Shown here: positions 24,466-36,479 of the stretch, piece after piece
Position numbering within the stretch: position 1 is the first letter of the stretch
Layout: every line of letters begins with the position of its first letter
From: Chrysomallon squamiferum
Lineage: Eukaryota; Mollusca; Gastropoda; Neomphalida; Peltospiridae
Reading direction: 5' to 3'
Assembly: GCA_012295275.1 (NCBI GenBank)
Contig: CM022665.1
Span: 45,486,595-45,548,594 of the forward strand
DNA length: 62,000 nt
Notes under the pieces: model-generated
Databases searched by the model: none
The model's input: only the letters and a program-made list of their open reading frames with translations
Told to the model about the DNA's origin: nothing
Translations under genes and position numbers: made by a program

Positions 24466-25870
24466 AATTTATCAACAAATGTGAATTTGTCAAAAGTATT
24501 TCTTAAATTTTATTAAAATACTCAAGTAAGTTCTTGATAACTGATCCCTTTTTTTTTAAGAAAGAAAGAAAAAAAATACTTCCATTGAAATAAATTTGTA
24601 TTATTAATATTTTTAAAAACCTTTTTTAAAAAATAACTGAATAAAATGAGAAATAAAAATGAAAAACAGAAGAAATAAAATACCTTTGTGTAATATCAGT
24701 TTAAAAAAAGCACAACAATGCTATATACTAAAAATGTAGAAAAGTCTACAATTTAACACTGACAAATAATAATTTAGTAAATCTAAAAAAAAATATTAAA
24801 AAAAACGTAAAAAAAGATAATGGAAAAAAAAAAGAACACTGTAATTATATTGAAAATATGTAAATAAAAACCTGCTTTACTTTTTCTATACCACTAATAA
24901 CTAGAGAACAGTATGCACATTTTCAGAAGCGTTATTTTAAGTGTTTCAGTGAACAAATAACTCAATAAATACATTTCACGGAGACAAACGAAAAAAAACA
25001 CAGATTAATTTGTCTGTTTCTGGATTCTATCATTTCTTAACAATATTAATAAACAATGACAAGTCTGCAGCCATTTTCTTTTCTTCCTTGTGTGTTTTCT
25101 TGCCTAGAAAAGAGAAAAACACTTGACACTAGACTCAGATATTCTTAACTTTTCTTTTCTTTTCTTTTTTTTGGGACCAACAGTTACGAGACTAAGTTCT
25201 TTTTACCTTTCTTTTCTTTTTTTTGGGACCAACAGTTATGAGACTAAGTTCTTTTTACCTTTTTTTTCAAATTTTTTTTTCTCAGATTTTTTTTCTTTTC
25301 ACACACTCTGTAGACATTCCTTTCAATTCCACAGAACTTGGGTAGTAGATGTAGTAGTAGTAATAACAGTACATTCACAAAATGCCTAAGCTTCTATTCA
25401 AATGGAATGAATCAGTTAATAGAACATTCTGATCAGTAGGACACACACACACTAATGTGTTTTTAACATGAATGGGGTTTGCACCAGTCAACATAGCAGT
25501 GACGTGGTTATATTAGCAGACATTTTGTATGCAGACGACAACAACAGTGACGTGGCCGGCTGCCATGCTGGACAGTGTGATGTGGAACTGACCAGGTCAC
25601 AGGTCATGTGGAACTGACTGACAGGTATACCGAACGGTCCTGACATTAAACTGTACGAGAGTCAAACTGGATGTAATGGTTTAAGTGTCATTATAACACA
25701 TTGGCAAACAGTGTAGTAAATGAAGGATATTTTACTTACATACACATACACATATATATGTTATTGTATGGAGTCTTTGTACACTGAGCTAATTTATTTG
25801 AGAACAGATGTATGACCACCTCTCAAAAAACAGAACAGCACAAAAGTTAAAGTGCAAGGTAAAGAGTAAG
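24466..25870. other. Non-coding AT-rich stretch upstream of the second DUSP
   Basis: No coding sequence seen. It includes a two-copy direct repeat at about 25165-25260 (TTTTTTGGGACCAACAGTTA twice, 60 bp apart). A less AT-rich patch lies near 25490-25640, where CAGTGACGTGG occurs twice (25498 and 25546). The second DUSP may have 5' UTR exons here or farther away; none can be fixed. Confidence 0.45.
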
Positions 25871-25879
25871 TGGCCTGCA

Positions 25880-26310
25880 AAATCAGTCTTAACCAATGGG
25901 CTGCCACTGGGCCATTTTAGTTAGCTGTTTATCAAAGCAAGTGGAATGTGCTGTTCTGTTTATTGAGAGATGAATATATAAGATTATTATTTATTACTTT
26001 AATATGATCTCTATCTAGCTTAAAGGGCTGGTTTGAGGGAAAGTTTTCGGTCTTAACCAGTGTTTCCAGTCTGCCATTTTAGTCAGTTTTTTTTGTTGTT
26101 ATCAAACAACATGGATTGTGCTGTTCTGTTTACTTAGAGGTGAATACATAACAGTATTATTTACTGTTCTAAGAAGGAGCTGTCTGCAGCTTAAGGGCTG
26201 AATTGAGATAAAATGATCAGTATTAATGGATGTTCCCAATATGTTATAATATTCACTTGTTTATCAAACAGTATGGTATGTGCTGTTCTGTTTATTGACA
26301 GGTGAATACA
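25880..26310 (+). repeat. Tandem cluster of SINE-derived units (three copies)
   Basis: Three units about 160-180 bp apart share TTATCAAA, then AATGTGCTGTTCTGTTTA or close variants, then GAGGTGAATACATAA. This order matches the 3' half of the molluscan SINE. The first unit also keeps AATGGGCTGCCACTGGGCCA. Head-to-tail duplication of one insertion explains the spacing better than three independent insertions. Confidence 0.6.
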
Positions 26311-26344
26311 TAAAATTAATTTTGTCCATCTCATCACAGACCTG

Positions 26345-26520
26345 TGTGTTGTTAAAGGTTAAAGTGCAGATCTGTGAGATTAACAGGTCACAGGATCAAT
26401 CCTGCTAATGTTTACAATTTACCCATTTCCTAATCTAGCCTGTGTCCCTGTTGATTTATTAAAAACCATGGAATGTACTGTTGTGTGTGATGGAAGGTGC
26501 ACAACATTTCGCATATCAAA
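26345..26520 (+). mobile_element. Fuller SINE copy next to the tandem cluster
   Basis: TTAAAGTGCAGATCTGTGAG, AGGTCACAGGATCAATCCTG (B-box-like region), TTACCCATTTCCTAATCTAG, then ACCATGGAATGTACTGTTGT and GGAAGGTGCACAA follow the order of a tRNA-derived SINE from head to tail. Confidence 0.55.
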
Positions 26521-27530
26521 AAATGTGATTAATGTTGATGTGACAAAACAAAATTATTTTCTCATATCATCTTTATAATATTAAGAATGATTTGAGATGT
26601 CATTAGACAAATGTTCATTAATTCACTGATTATTGACATTAAGAAAGTCTGCATGCAAGGAAGTCATCAAACAGGCACTAGAGACAGTGATAAAATTTGC
26701 ATTTGAGGATCAGACAATGAATAATAATAAAAACTGAAAAAAAGTAGTAATAAAAATATTAATGGGAAAAAAAAAAAAATGAATAACTGCTGTATGAAAA
26801 CAAGGCTGAAAATTATTATTATTTTTTTTTTTTTTATTTATTTAAAAAAATGCTTGCTGAAATACCAAATTAAAAGTCTAAAATATTTTTGGGTCATGAT
26901 ATTACAGAAATTTTAAAGAAACAAAAAAACCAAAAAAAAACCAAATTAAACACTCAGATTTTTATTAAATTTATAAATCTGCGCTGTAGCATATAAATGA
27001 CTGCCCAGATTGCCGTGACATTTAAAACAACACTGCATGTATTTCTTAACACAATGGGAAACCGAGTGCAATGGTGCAAACAACCTACCTCCACCCCCCA
27101 CCCTTGCCTCCTCCCCTCCACTCTAGATCTCCCGGCAGATTATCACTAGCTAAATCACGGCGTGTCAAAAAAAGGAATTGTTTAAATATTGAATTAATTG
27201 CTAAACCTGAAACACATGCGAATATCCATATATATATATATTTTTTATTATTATCAATTTTGTCAGTCATGACAGAGACAAAACAGGCTGCAGTTTGTAT
27301 TTTTGATGTCTTTAAAAAAAAAAAAAAAAAAATATGGTAAATAAATAATTGTAAAACAAAACAAAAGAATTGGATATATAAATAAATATTAAAATTTAAT
27401 AAAATACTTTTAAAAAAGAATAAAAATAATGATCATTATCATAATAAAATAAATAAATAAATGTACAACAACAACAACAACAAAACAGTGCAATAACCAA
27501 ATGAAATATATTACAAAATTCCAAAACTTT
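26521..27530. other. AT-rich non-coding stretch
   Basis: No gene seen. It contains poly-A/T runs, a C-rich patch (about 27090-27135) and CAA repeats (about 27466-27483). Confidence 0.5.
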
Positions 27531-27978
27531 TTCTCTAAATGAAAATACTTGACAGTAAAAGGAAAACAATACTGTTAGGACTAAATTTCCTCAAGTCACA
27601 TGCCCCCCTCCATACACACACACAAAATAAAAATTCCAAAACCTATTCTCCAAATGAAAATAGTTGCAATAAGATGACAGTGAAAAAAAACAAAAAAAAC
27701 AATACAGTTAGATCTAAATTTCCTCAAGTCATACACACACACACACATACAAAATAAAAATTCAGAAACGTTTTCTCTGAATGAAAATGGTTGCAATAAG
27801 ATGTCAGTAAAAAAAAACCACAATATTGTTAGACATAAATTTCCTTAAGTCACACACACACACACACACACACACAAAATAAAAATTCAGAAACCTTTTC
27901 TCCAAATGAAAACAGTTGCAATAAGATGACAGTAAAAAAAACAAACAAACAATACAGTTAGATCTAAATTTCGTCAAG

Positions 27979-28014
<36 letters not shown>

Positions 28015-28015
28015 A
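27530..28015. repeat. Four-copy tandem repeat of about 125 bp with embedded CA tracts
   Basis: Each unit contains TAGATCTAAATTTCCTCAAG, a CA microsatellite of differing length, AAAATAAAAATTCAGAAACC and GAAAATGGTTGCAATAAGAT, with an A-rich spacer. The CA tract grows from about 6 units in the first copy to about 15 in the last. Confidence 0.88.
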
Positions 28016-28690
28016 ATAGCAGTGCCGTACTTTATCCACGTGAAGGCTTTTGTAAAATTAATCAGATCACTGGAGAGTTGGGTTTGTTGTTGGTTTTTTG
28101 TAAAATTAATGAAGTCGCATGAGATGGAAGACATGCGAGGAAGTTTAATAAAAACCTGACATGCAACGAAATCAAAGAGAAGAAATTTGAGAAACCAGTC
28201 AGTCAGTCTCGTGAAGGAATCGGATGGGGAATATTTAAACTGGGGAGTTTGTGTATTAAAAAAACAACAAAAAACCCCTCAAAACCCAGCACATTTTGCA
28301 CTTTGATTTGATTCCACTGCTGTCAAGGGTAAATCGTATTAATTCTGTGTGATGACAATACGTCACTTTTTTCAGCATCTGTAAATTCTTACAAGATACA
28401 AAATAATCAACCTTGGTAAAGTCAAAATCATAATGATATTAGTTATTAATGACTATTAAATAATAAAAAAAAAATGTTCACAATGTAAAACCTCAGAGCC
28501 AGTCAATGCATATTTTAGTTCGAAGCTCTGGGCAGATGTTAAAAATAGAAGTATCAGTATGTGATATGTTGCATTTAAAGTCTAAACCATACTTTATCAG
28601 TTTTGTATGACTATAATATGTCATTGTAACCTCTGAAACTTTCAATATGTATCTTGTTATGAAGAACTGGGGACATCTTTAAAAGGTTAT
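28016..28690. other. AT-rich non-coding stretch
   Basis: No gene seen. The last part (about 28570-28640) already resembles a heavily diverged unit of the 80-bp array that follows. Confidence 0.5.
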
Positions 28691-28699
28691 GTCTGGTAT

Positions 28700-29642
28700 G
28701 TCTTACACAATGATTGATTTGAACTATAGTAAAGTCTAAATAATTTAATTGTACTTGTTTTATATTTGACACATCATACTTCAAGAACTGTGTATGATCT
28801 GAACTACATTAAAGACTAAATCATATAATTGTACTAGTTTTATATTTGACACATCATACTTCTAGTACTGTGTATGATCTGAACTACAGTAAAGTCTAAA
28901 TCATATAATTGTACTAGTTTTATATTTGACACATCATACTTCTAGTACTGTGTATGATCTGAACTACAGTAAAGTCTAAATCATATAATTGTACTAGTTT
29001 TGTCTGTGACACATCATACTTCTAGTACTGTGTATGATTTGAACTACATTAAAGACTAAATCATATAATTGTACTAGTTTTATATTTGACACATCATACT
29101 TCAAGAACTGTGTATGATCTGAACTACAGTAAAGTCTAAATCATATAATTGTACTAGTTTTATATTTGACACATCATACTTCTAGTACTGTGTATGATCT
29201 GAACTACAGTAAAGTCTAAATCATATAATTGTACTAGCTTTGTCTGGGACACATCATACTTCTAGTACTGTGTATGATCTGAACTACAGTAAAGACTAAA
29301 TCATATAATTGTACTAGTTTTGTGTGTGACACATCATACTTCTAGTACTGTGTATGATCTGAACTACAGTAAAGTCTAAATCATATAATTGTACTAGTTT
29401 TGTATGTGACACATCATACTTCAAGAACTGTGTATGATCTGAACTACAGTAAAGTCTAAATCATATAATTGTACTAGTTTTATATCTGACACATTATACT
29501 TCTAGAACTGTGTATTATCTGAACTGCATTAAAGACTAAATCATATAACTGTACTAGTTTTGTCTGTGACACATCATACTTCTAGTACTGTGTATGATTT
29601 GAACTACAGTAAAGTCTAAATCATACAATTGTACCAGTTTTT
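28700..29642. repeat. 80-bp satellite-like tandem array, about 12 units
   Basis: The unit begins TCTAGTACTGTGTATGATCT and continues through GAACTACAGTAAAGTCTAAA, TCATATAATTGTACTAGTTT and TATATTTGACACATCATACT. Unit starts fall exactly 80 bp apart at 28781, 28861, 28941, 29021, 29101, 29181, 29261, 29341, 29421, 29501 and 29581, with substitutions but no length change. A more diverged unit precedes the first. Confidence 0.96.
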
Positions 29643-30310
29643 CTGTATTGAACAGTGATTAAACCAGACTGTTGTACAGACTGAACTTTTCAACAACATT
29701 AGTTATGCTTGAAGATCATATGTCACCATGTTCATACTGTAATCTCTTAACTAAATCAATATATATTTATAAGCTCAACATTAACATCAACCTTTTCATT
29801 TAGATTTTCATTTTTCTGTCTTTTGTTTAATGGTTTATGTGATGATCTTTATTCCTGGCTTGGGAGTTGGATTTTGTAATTAAATATTAGCAGAAGTACA
29901 TAATTAAAAACAGCAGAACATGATCATCTTTTGTTTTCTCTGAATATTTATCCGGCTTGAAGAGAGATTTGGTATGTCCAGGATTAGCATTTTGATTATT
30001 ATTATATTGGAAGTTATAAAACTTTTCTAATTTAGAAAAAAGAAAAAAAAATACTCATGAATTGGTATTAACTGACCATTCTGATGGATTCAAAAATAAA
30101 AACTCTTTTTACAATCTTTAATACAGTTACAAAAAATCAGTGATTAAAAAATAGGAAAATTATTATACAATATATTTGGTGCCTGATTTGATGATGTATT
30201 TTCATCATCATCATTATTATTATTATTTGTTTTTTTACGGGGTTGGGTGGGGGTAGCTGTTTTATGCTTTAAGTACAGGTCCAATTCATTTATTTCTATT
30301 TTGGTATAAT

Positions 30311-30362
<52 letters not shown>

Positions 30363-30765
30363 TGTTGATGGGTTTTTAATTTTTCTTTCTTCTTAGTTAT
30401 TTAGTTACATTTCACACAAGTATTTAAGTAACAAAAAAATTCAATCTCCTATAAAATACATTAATTTCGAATTTTAATATTTTTTTTTTCTTCAAAAATT
30501 TCTCATAAATGAAATATGCTTCCTGACTGACTTACTTGCATGTGTGTTAAACTGTGAAGCACAGCCGACTCTTTCCTGGGATTTTTTACTTTACAATGCA
30601 GACACAGAGCTCATTGTTGTGTCGTGATATGAACATTTGCCGTGTTCTATTCATTAAATGCCACCAGCAGAACAGTTCCACCAGTGACACACAGCAACAA
30701 ATAAAATATTTAAAAACTCCCATGTGATGCATATTCTGACGTTTCAAGCACTTGAAATAGATTTG

Positions 30766-30766
<1 letters not shown>

Positions 30767-30822
<56 letters not shown>
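30767..30822. repeat. (GT)n microsatellite
   Basis: About 26 pure GT units; a second shorter GT run lies at 30878-30903. Confidence 0.95.
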
Positions 30823-30823
<1 letters not shown>

Positions 30824-32079
30824 ATTTCTATAAATATATATTGAACATGTATGCAGTCTGTTTTATGTCTATGTATGTATATGTGTGTGTGTGTGTGTGT
30901 GTGTATCTATATGATATGTGTTATTGAAATATTTGTTGTTTTTCTTTGTTTTATGTCTCTATGTCTGTATGTCTGAGTGTACATGTGTTTGCATGTGATA
31001 TTATAACTGTATTGTGCATATATGTGTTCGTTTATGTCTATATGTCTACATGCAAGTATGTTTTATATTTCATGTATATATGTATATAAGTGTTAAAGTG
31101 CATGTGTACGTGTGTGTGTGTGTTACTATAAACACATGTTGAGCATAAATTTATGTCTCATTGTTTGTGCATGTCTGTTTGTGTCTGCATGGTGAATGTA
31201 TTGCTGAGTCATGAACAATATATAAGACTACATTATTCTGGTTTGAATGATTCTATCAGTTTGGAACAGACAGTCGTAAAATAAAAAAAATTATCAGTTA
31301 ATTTGAGACGACAATACAGGTTCTCCAGTGCACAAATGCTCAAAAAGAATTACGTTTATTTATTTAACAACAACACATTTATTTACCGTACGAGGAACAA
31401 GGAATCAAGGGTTGTTACAGTAACCATAGCAACGGCATATAAATCAATAATTAAACAAACAAACAAATAAATAAATAAATAAATAAATGTATAAAATAAA
31501 TAAATAAATAAATAAATAAATGTATAAAATTATTAAATAAAATAAATAAATAAATAAATAAATAAATAAAAATATAAATAAATATATAAATAAATAAAGA
31601 TAGAAAAAAAGAAAGAAAGAAAGAAATATTCTTTAACAAACATGACAATTTTAGTCATTTCCATGATGCACTCTGTCATGTCTTAAGTAAACATAAAAAA
31701 TATATAAAATTATAACATGCAGTTAGGAAAGTGTTTTGTCAAGCCTTTCTTGCCTATGTATGTATGTGTGTGTGTGTGTGTGTGTGTGTCTGTGTATCAA
31801 GCCTTTAAATCAAAATGTCTCAAACTACTTGTTATACGTGAATCAAGGGTGGATGTTAAAGCCATTGTGACTGTCATTTGTGACTTGAGTTTGGCACACA
31901 CACACATACACAGACACACACACACATACTTACATACATATATAGATACACACGTTCATACAGTGTATATATAATATAAACTTAGTACAAGAAAAACATG
32001 ATCTAAATAAAATGTATATGCAGAGACACATACAGTACTCTATTCCTTATAAGCAAAATATTCGTGAGACAAACATGCC

Positions 32080-32095
32080 CTCACAGACACACACA

Positions 32096-32146
<51 letters not shown>

Positions 32147-32440
32147 CGTTATCAAACAATCTCATTCTCCAAGAATATAAACTATATCCATTACCTGTGC
32201 CTTATCTTTCGTTCAAACACATACCCCATAACATATAAAACACAGATTAATGTTTCTATCTCTGTTTCCAAAACACATTTATACCACATCAAAGTATCAC
32301 AGACATGTCTCTTATCCAAAACACACACACACACACACACACAGAAGTACGAGTAAGATGACACACAGAAACACACACACAAGCAAACACATACAAATAT
32401 ACACGACAGACAAACATATACATACACACAGGTACAAGTA

Positions 32441-32482
<42 letters not shown>

Positions 32483-32578
32483 GTACGAGTAAGATGACAC
32501 ACAGAAACACACACACAAACAAACACATACAAATACACACACGACAGACACACTTATACATACACACAGGTACAAGTA

Positions 32579-32613
<35 letters not shown>

Positions 32614-32620
32614 AACTATT
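32080..32620. repeat. CA arrays with a duplicated unique module
   Basis: Pure CA runs (about 32098-32144, 32321-32342, 32440-32479, 32579-32610) are separated by a unique module. It runs from GAAGTACGAGTAAGATGACA to ACACAGGTACAAGTATCACA and is present twice (about 32343-32439 and 32480-32582). Open frames across the block are not genes. Confidence 0.9.
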
Positions 32621-32894
32621 ATACACCACACAAAATTTACATAAAAGTCCTGGGGCAATGCCATAAACATGTTGAACAAGCCATTTTGTATAAAAAAACA
32701 TCTGATTAATGATACCTTATCACATAATATATCAACACCTATGTCAGTCTGATATACTATACTGTTACAAGCTCTTTCAACCACCATTTTAAAAAAAAAA
32801 TATTGAATTTAAACTAATCTTTGCTAATAAAAGTTGACAATAATAATAATAAGAAAAAAAATATATATGACAATTATCAAGCATATAAAGATTA

Positions 32895-33090
32895 AAATAA
32901 AATGAAATGAAATGAAATAAAATAAAATAAAATAAATGAAAAAAAAATAAAATAAAATAAAATAAAATAAAAAAATGAAATAAAAAAGTAAAAAAAAATG
33001 AAATAAAAAAAAAAAAAAAAAAATAAAAAAAAAAAAAATAAAATAAAATAAAATAAAATAAAATAAAATAAAATTAAATAAAATAAAAAA
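32895..33090. repeat. AAAAT / AAATG pentanucleotide block
   Basis: AAAAT units interrupted by A runs and AAATG variants over about 200 bp. Confidence 0.9.
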
Positions 33091-33619
33091 AGAAAAGTGT
33101 ATACTATTGGAATCACTCTGTACTTGTTATATTGCTATTACTTTATTACTAATACATACTGAGGTCAGGAAAATGTCACATGCAATATGAAAACAAACAT
33201 GTACTGACACATACATACACCCATAAAACAAAATATATGAATAATTTTTATATACATACATATATATATATTTTTTTTTTAAAACAAAGAGAAGGTTAAT
33301 CTAAGAAAAAAAAAAAAAAAAAAAAAAAAAAAAGAAATAACTGCCAATCCAAAACAAATATTTTGAAAGATATATTCAACTGAAAAAAAATATTATTTCA
33401 AATCTGAAAAAAAAAACAACAAAAAATAACTAAAATCTAATAAAAAAGAAGAAAAAAAAAAAATTCTGACATATGAGACATGCATTACAAACCACACACA
33501 AACTAGAAAATAAAAATTACAGATTTAAACAACAACAACAAAAAAACAAAAAACCTCAAAAAACAAACATATAAAATTAAAAAAAAAAAAATTACATTTT
33601 TAATGATAAAATTCTATCA

Positions 33620-33840
33620 TTTCAAAAACAATGCGAAGAACGGAACAAACTGACCTGGAAGATCGTGATTTCAGTTTAGGCGTAAAACAAAACATCGGAA
33701 CAGTTTATTATGACTTCGCAGTTTCGACGACTGATTACTACTTTTTAAGTACAGCGACTATGTCCCTGCTCAGCAAGAAGAGAAGTACTTGGCTCGCCGC
33801 CAGAAACACATATTTTTTACCTGGTCACAGGTGTACCTAG
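33620..33840. other. Small CpG-containing complex island
   Basis: Within tens of kilobases of AT-rich repeat, this ~220 bp has many CpGs and balanced composition. In the plus direction a 69-codon frame (33631-33840) is open. On the minus strand, donor-like CAGGTAAAAA (33817-33826) and CAGGTCAGTT (33647-33656) follow complex sequence. It may be a promoter or 5' UTR exon, for instance of the minus-strand phosphatase at 23818. I do not recognise the encoded peptide, so it is not called as a gene. Confidence 0.3.
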
Positions 33841-34507
33841 TAACTAATGAAGTGGTCATTTACATACTAAGCATACCACTGACCCATAAACCTAGATTGT
33901 CCCTCTGTGATAGCGAAAAGATTTTTTTTTTTAATGTAAGAAACAAAACCCTACCCCTTTTTTCTGTTTTTTTCTTTCTTTTTTTCATAAATCAAAATAT
34001 GTTAATGATAATGTAAAAAAATTATGGTATGATTTTTATTGTAAGTTATCTGTTTATGATTGTATTAGAGGTTTGTAAAGAAAGCAATTTCAAGTAAATG
34101 GTGTAATGTCATTAACCAGACTAAAAAAAAAAATATATAAAAAAGAAGAATAAATGTTTAACCCTCTTTTTTGATAGAAGCACTGATATGTAACAAAGAT
34201 CATATTCTGATATTGGTTGAAATAAAATTTAAAAAAAAAAAAAAAAATTGGTGACTGATTTATCTGTCTGACCATCTGTCTTTCTGTCTGTCTGCATATC
34301 TGTCTGTCCTTTGATTCAGCAAATACAATTTTAAAAATACAAAGACCGAAAGATTTTATCAAATCGATAAATGTATTAAAATTATGTTAATAAAATAATA
34401 GTTCTTTTAATACATAAATATATTTCTCTATTTCTGAATACACTTTATTACACAAATAAAAAAAGAAGTTTCTTATGGGAATTAAGGATCTGATTTCAAT
34501 GATTATT

Positions 34508-34508
<1 letters not shown>

Positions 34509-34582
<74 letters not shown>
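34509..34582. repeat. (GA)n microsatellite
   Basis: About 36 uninterrupted GA units. Confidence 0.95.
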
Positions 34583-34586
<4 letters not shown>

Positions 34587-34643
34587 AGAAAATAAAGCAT
34601 TTTCTTTAATGAACTATTACATTGGCAGAGGATGAACTAAAAA

Positions 34644-34675
<32 letters not shown>

Positions 34676-35095
34676 AAATAAAAACAAATAAAATATAAAA
34701 AGTATCAAAAATGGATTTTCCTCAAGAGGGAGATTATGATCTGTCTTAAAAATTTATTATTTCTGACATTTGTATATATTTGTTTGGATCATATATCTTC
34801 TTGAAAAGTGCAAAAAGTACAGTATTTAGAATGGACTATTGATTCTGTACTGCCAGATATTTCCCAATCCTGACCGAGCTCACAACAATTTATCAAGACC
34901 CATTAGTTTCATATCTATTAGAACTTGCATAGAAAAAGACACTTTGCTATGGATAAATGTAAAAACATCCTCTGAGAACTAACTGCGTGTCTGATGTTAG
35001 CAAAGCTTGACATCCATTAGCTGTATTAGAATAGTAATATTTTCTAGCAAAACTGGTCAAACAAAACAAGGATTAAATATGTTTAAATCAAACTA

Positions 35096-35300
35096 AATTA
35101 ATAATAATAATAACAATAATAATAATAATAGTGATAGTAATTGTAATAATAATAATAGTAATAATAATAATAATAATAGTAATAAAGTAATAAAATAGTA
35201 ATAATATTATGGTAGTAACAGTAATAGTATTAATAGTAATAATAATTATAATAAAAGTAATAAAAATAATAATAGTAATTATAATAATAATAATAATAAA

Positions 35301-35353
<53 letters not shown>

Positions 35354-35430
35354 AGTAATAATGATGATGATGATGATAATAATAATAATAACTGTAGTGG
35401 TAATAGCAGTAGTAGTAGTAATAAAAATAG
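35096..35430. repeat. TAA-type trinucleotide block
   Basis: AAT units with interspersed AGT and ATG variants; imperfect and old. Confidence 0.9.
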
Positions 35431-36211
35431 TCATTTAACTTACGAAATCATAAATTTTTGGGATAAATATCCTTTGCAATTGAAAAAAAAAAAAAAAATT
35501 ATAGCCCGATTTTAAAAAAATAAATATTTTATAATTTAAAATAGACGTAGAATAAAACTGAGTAAATAATAATTAATTAACATTTATGAAAATAAAAGGA
35601 AAATAAAAGAAGTTATTACAGCATTCGAAAAATCCACTGCAGATTACATGTTGCAGCACAGTACATTAACCTGAAAACAAATCTGTTTTTCTTTTTTTTT
35701 ATTTTTTTTTTTTTTTTTTTTTTTTCTGGCTTACTTTCTCTTTTTGTCATTAGATAATTCCAAAACATACTGATTTCCATACTTACATATATTTTTTTTT
35801 TTTTGAAATTATAACATGCCTACGTACATAAAAAAAGCATGCATACATGCACATTTATTAATACATACATATTTACACATACTAAGAAAGACAGACAGAC
35901 AGACAGACAGTTATAATTATATACATGTATCTATATGACTATATCAAAATAATTCTTCTGAAAAAAAAAAAAAAAACCAAAATAGTTCACACATAACTAA
36001 AATTAAATTTACAATGTTTAACAAAAAGAATTTTAGAAAGAGGGACATCATTACTTTAAAAACATGAATAAATATCAGTAAAAAAAATTATATGTTTAAA
36101 ATTAAAAATAAAAATAAAAATAAAAATAAAAATAAAAATAAAAAATCAGAGAGTGGAAAGGTTTGCAGGTGAATCCTTCTCTCTCGGATTAGTGCATGTT
36201 TACGCTACTTT

Positions 36212-36469
36212 TTATCTAGAATTATGATTATTTAACTTGGGTTGCTTGGCAGCTAGAGGGCAAAGGTCAATGTATATCTTGCATTGGGAATTAAATGTCT
36301 GGATTTTCCTCCCATTTGTGATTATAATTGCAGATGTAGCTGTTTTGATGCCAATATTCTCGACAGAGTAAACTAATATGAAGATAATGGCTGTGAACCT
36401 TTTGCCAATATATTTACTTATCATGTCGGTCAGCGCAAATATTTTCTGAATGTCAGCAAAAATAGACAT
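36212..36469 (-). other. Unassigned 85-codon frame in complex sequence
   Basis: This minus-strand frame lies in about 300 bp of non-repetitive sequence of mixed composition between AT-rich blocks. The peptide has a hydrophobic stretch in its middle and several Cys. I do not recognise it, there is no start or splice context to support it, and it may be part of a decayed interspersed element. Confidence 0.15.
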
Positions 36470-36479
36470 AAAACAAATT

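Larger units (their letters stand above)
29643..33600. other. Non-coding, microsatellite-dense stretch
   Basis: No gene seen. It contains TAA repeats (30305-30362), GT arrays (30767-30822, 30878-30903), an AAAT block (31455-31590), GT and CA tracts (31758-31790, 31895-31930), a CA block (32080-32620) and an AAAAT block (32895-33090), plus poly-A runs (for example 33306-33333). Confidence 0.55.
33841..36170. other. Non-coding repeat-rich stretch
   Basis: No gene seen. It contains a GA array (34509-34582), an AAAT array (about 34645-34680), a 330-bp TAA/TAG/ATG trinucleotide block (35096-35430) and AAAAAT repeats (about 36098-36143). Confidence 0.55.

Noticed and set aside
28700-29642. Possible CRISPR-like array
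   Set aside because: The whole 80-bp unit repeats, with no unique spacers, in a eukaryotic genome; it is a satellite.
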